Assembly: GCA_029204225.1 (NCBI GenBank)
Contig: CM055107.1
Span: forward strand, 4,832,353-4,896,352
Origin: Diphasiastrum complanatum
Taxonomy: Eukaryota; Streptophyta; Lycopodiopsida; Lycopodiales; Lycopodiaceae
Reading direction: 5' to 3'
DNA: 64,000 nt
Part shown: one piece after another, positions 61,831 through 64,000 of the stretch
Numbering within the stretch: position 1 is the stretch's first letter
Layout of the letters: every line of letters begins with the position of its first letter
Notes under the pieces: model-generated
What the model saw: the letters and a program-made list of their open reading frames with translations, nothing else
Databases searched by the model: none
What the model was told of the DNA's origin: nothing
Position numbers and translations under genes: made by a program

Positions 61831-62140
61831 GCTGCATATCTACTCGCATAGACGCATAGTTTTTAGAAATGCACAAGAATCGAAGACATGCTATTTACAC
61901 AACAGTCAAACTATCGAAGGCAGTCAAATTATCTATGGAGTATTTAACCAACTATCGACAGTTCGATTTGAATAACTATTGAATCAAACATTCAAATCAT
62001 TGTTATCCTCGACTCCGGCCAATCCAACTTCAACTCGAATCAACAAACTGTCGATTGAACTGCTGACATGTACCACTCTAAACATAGCTAGTCATGTATA
62101 CTAGCTAGATACTACACTATGCAACTATTTTGACAATGAC

Positions 62141-62299
62141 AATAGCCACGATCACCACCTATCCAAATAGCGACAACCATGACTGTCTCTCACCTAGAAT
62201 ATCGATAGCCACAATTGTCAATCATCTAGAAGAACATCAGCCATGACTGTCCCTCATCTGGAACTGCAATAGCCATAATTGCCGCCAAGATCCTCCTTA
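62141..62299. repeat. Minisatellite of about 32 bp, five diverged units
   Basis: Each unit carries (A)TAGCCA(C/T)(A/G)AT.(G/A)CC or its variant CAACCATGACTGTC, followed by TCACCTAGAA or TCATCTGGAA. Two sub-types alternate (ATAGCCACAATTGTCAATCA and CAGCCATGACTGTCCCTCAT), giving a higher-order period of about 64 bp. Confidence 0.75.
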
Positions 62300-62329
62300 G
62301 ACAACAAAGCTCAACATCTTTATACATTT

Positions 62330-62384
62330 GTGTATGTATATATATGTATATATGTGTGGTATATGTGTGTGTGTGTGTGTGTGT
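62330..62384. repeat. AT/GT microsatellite
   Basis: A TATATG-rich stretch leading into (GT)11. Confidence 0.9.
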
Positions 62385-62811
62385 AACCATCTGATAAAAG
62401 ATGTTGTATCAAGCAAATAAGCATTCAAAATCAGATGATCATTGTAATTAATTAGCAGACACTATAGATGTATCACATCGATTAAATTTATACAACGAGT
62501 AAGAATAAGCTATTGAATGATCTTCACATCATCATAGCCATTATAGAACTAAGAGCTAGTTTCGAGTATGTGGTTATTCCCGCAATTGTTTTGTGCTTGT
62601 CATTCACCTAACTTGTACTCTATTTACTTTATGAATCAATTTATTATCTTATTGTATTCAAAATAATGTCAACTTGAATGTTATGCTACTCTGCTTTATC
62701 ATTCTGTTTGATTGCTCTCCTATAGTTTTGTCCAAACTATCTGCCTTCTTCCAGAACTAATAGTCATCAGACTTTGTGCTTGCTAGATGTAGACTTGGAT
62801 TCATAAACTTT

Positions 62812-63078
62812 CTAAGATTCACTAGATGAAATGCACTTACCAACTTCCTTGAGAAGTTCATTAGTCACATTCATCTTGATCACATGAAGAGCTTTCTTTG
62901 CCCTCCTACCATACCTCATTTGCTCTTGAGGTGCCAAAGATCTCACCTCCACACCTACAACAATATCCATCAACTCATTCATCTCTAGCAAAGACTCCAT
63001 CCTCACTTTCCAAGTTGAACAGTTGCTTGAGGTAAGCCTATCATTTCTTTTTAACATGAAGCCTCCATTTGTAGCCAT
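62812..63078 (-). pseudogene. Copia gag N-terminal part
   Basis: On the minus strand the ATG at 63078 starts MATNGGFMLKRNDRLTSSNC, then STWKVRMESLLEMNELMDIV and RRAKKALHVIKMNVTNELLK. This is the DUF4219/UBN2 gag start with its conserved Trp intact. Similarity is lost after the stop at 62812. The primer site and LTR of the same element lie at 63714 and beyond, so about 630 bp of leader separates them. Confidence 0.85.
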
Positions 63079-63713
63079 GTTGCAATGATTGATCTTCTTC
63101 TTTAAACCTGTTCCAATGCACCTAGCACTATCTTGAAAATAAACAAATGATGACAAGAAGAAATCACAAAGATTTGGATCTAGCCAAGTTTTCTCTCTTC
63201 TAGCAAATCTAGCACATATGTATATTCATTCCTAGGACATGCCAATTATTATCACTGCTTAATTCTCGATTTTGCTATTAAGGCACGATCATGATATCTT
63301 GATCACACTTTATCTACCCAACTTTTGAACTCTCCTAAGATTGAAATACACTCTTCAAAACACCATTAACTTCAAAATCATGTGATACTATCAACTCTAG
63401 GGTTTTTACAAGAATGCAAAATATTGAATCAAACAAAAGCTATGTGCAAAAGCTAGAATCTTAATACATCTACTAATAGAATGCAACATCCACAATCATG
63501 GACAATTTTTGTCTTCACATTCCAGTAAGTGGATTCAAAATTGGCCTACTCGAAATGAATTGACCTAAAATGATGCTAGGATCTCAAAGATCCACTTTCT
63601 ACACTTGAAAATGCTTGATTTAAGATAGAAACCACTCCAACTCCACATAGAATTGATGGCACCCTCAAATCCACCTCTAGATTTGGCAAATCCACCAACT
63701 TTAGTCTGCAACC

Positions 63714-63726
63714 TGCTTTGATACCA
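63714..63726 (-). other. Copia primer binding site (tRNA-Met type)
   Basis: On the minus strand TGGTATCAAAGCA follows directly on the LTR end TTTCACA; one or two mismatches to the initiator tRNA-Met complement. Confidence 0.82.
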
Positions 63727-64000
63727 TGTGAAAATTTCAGATCCAAAACATACTTAATGGATTGTTAGATCTGTGAAAATATAAAAGCGTTATCTATCTT
63801 GACTTTAGGAGTTTGACAAAGTTTTGTCCATAAAGCATCTTGGTGTCATTAGTAGATAGGGCCAATTTTGGCTTTAGAGGTCAAATATTCAAGTAGACAT
63901 GTTTTGTCATCATTAGGCCAAAAGTCAATTATGATGTACCTCGAGCTAGTTAGGCTACTAACAAGTGTCCAAGTGAGATTTGATGAGTGAACAAATCAAT
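63727..64000 (-). repeat. Copia 5' LTR, cut by the window edge
   Basis: On the minus strand the LTR ends ...CTGAAATTTTCACA at 63727, beside the primer site. Its start lies beyond the window, so length and target duplication cannot be judged. Confidence 0.75.

Larger units (their letters stand above)
61830..62811. other. Spacer with minisatellite
   Basis: No gene pattern. Contains the 32-bp minisatellite and a GT run described separately. Confidence 0.5.

Overview
The window is nuclear DNA of a land plant. The evidence is spliceosomal GT-AG genes for two plant families (a P/U-type cyclin and a remorin), Ty1/copia and Ty3/chromovirus retrotransposons with tRNA-type primer sites, a BED/DUF659 hAT transposon and long CT/GA microsatellites. 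Nothing fixes the species. A fern or lycophyte would suit the density of old, broken repeats, but that is only a guess.

Layout. 1-2.15 kb: AT-rich, then a pyrimidine-rich tract. 2.15-4.2 kb: copia gag-protease-integrase remnant (-). 4.4-6.9 kb: unidentified, partly spliced gene fragments, a 243-codon ORF (-) and two inverted copies of one coding segment. 7.15-17.17 kb: chromovirus (-) split by a 5.2 kb hAT element (8.27-13.48 kb). 17.17-19.4 kb: Ty3 integrase scrap, copia LTR, a broken spliced gene that reads like a beta-class DNA methyltransferase, and a copia RNase H remnant. 20.7-22.3 kb: Ty3 RT-RNase H (+). 22.3-28 kb: an LTR with an Asp-type primer site, several fragments of unidentified spliced genes, a tRNA-like sequence and another copia LTR. 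28.3-30.5 kb: a chromovirus LTR interrupted by a copia element; the empty target site is visible in the LTR near 7.6 kb. 31.5-35.1 kb: CT array and more unidentified spliced fragments on both strands. 35.8-38.5 kb: tandem repeats, then the two-exon cyclin. 39.5-43.7 kb: a copia LTR, then a complete but internally deleted copia element with 1 kb LTRs and a perfect 5-bp target duplication. 45.2-46.7 kb: Ty3 RT remnant. 46.8-53.5 kb: mostly empty, with poly-C, GA and GC-rich minisatellite blocks. 53.7-56.3 kb: six-exon remorin gene. 56.4-64 kb: AT-rich DNA with copia fragments in both orientations.

Only the cyclin and the remorin look like intact host genes. Everything else recognisable is mobile DNA at different ages, with at least two clear nesting events (hAT in chromovirus, copia in chromovirus LTR). 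The part I could not assign to a known class is a set of degenerate, intron-containing coding blocks at about 4.4-6.9, 18.1-19.0, 22.3-28.0 and 31.9-35.1 kb. One has the layout of a C-terminal DNA methyltransferase SAM-binding domain, and others resemble successive parts of a large transposase-like protein. They may be debris of one or more undescribed intron-bearing mobile elements.
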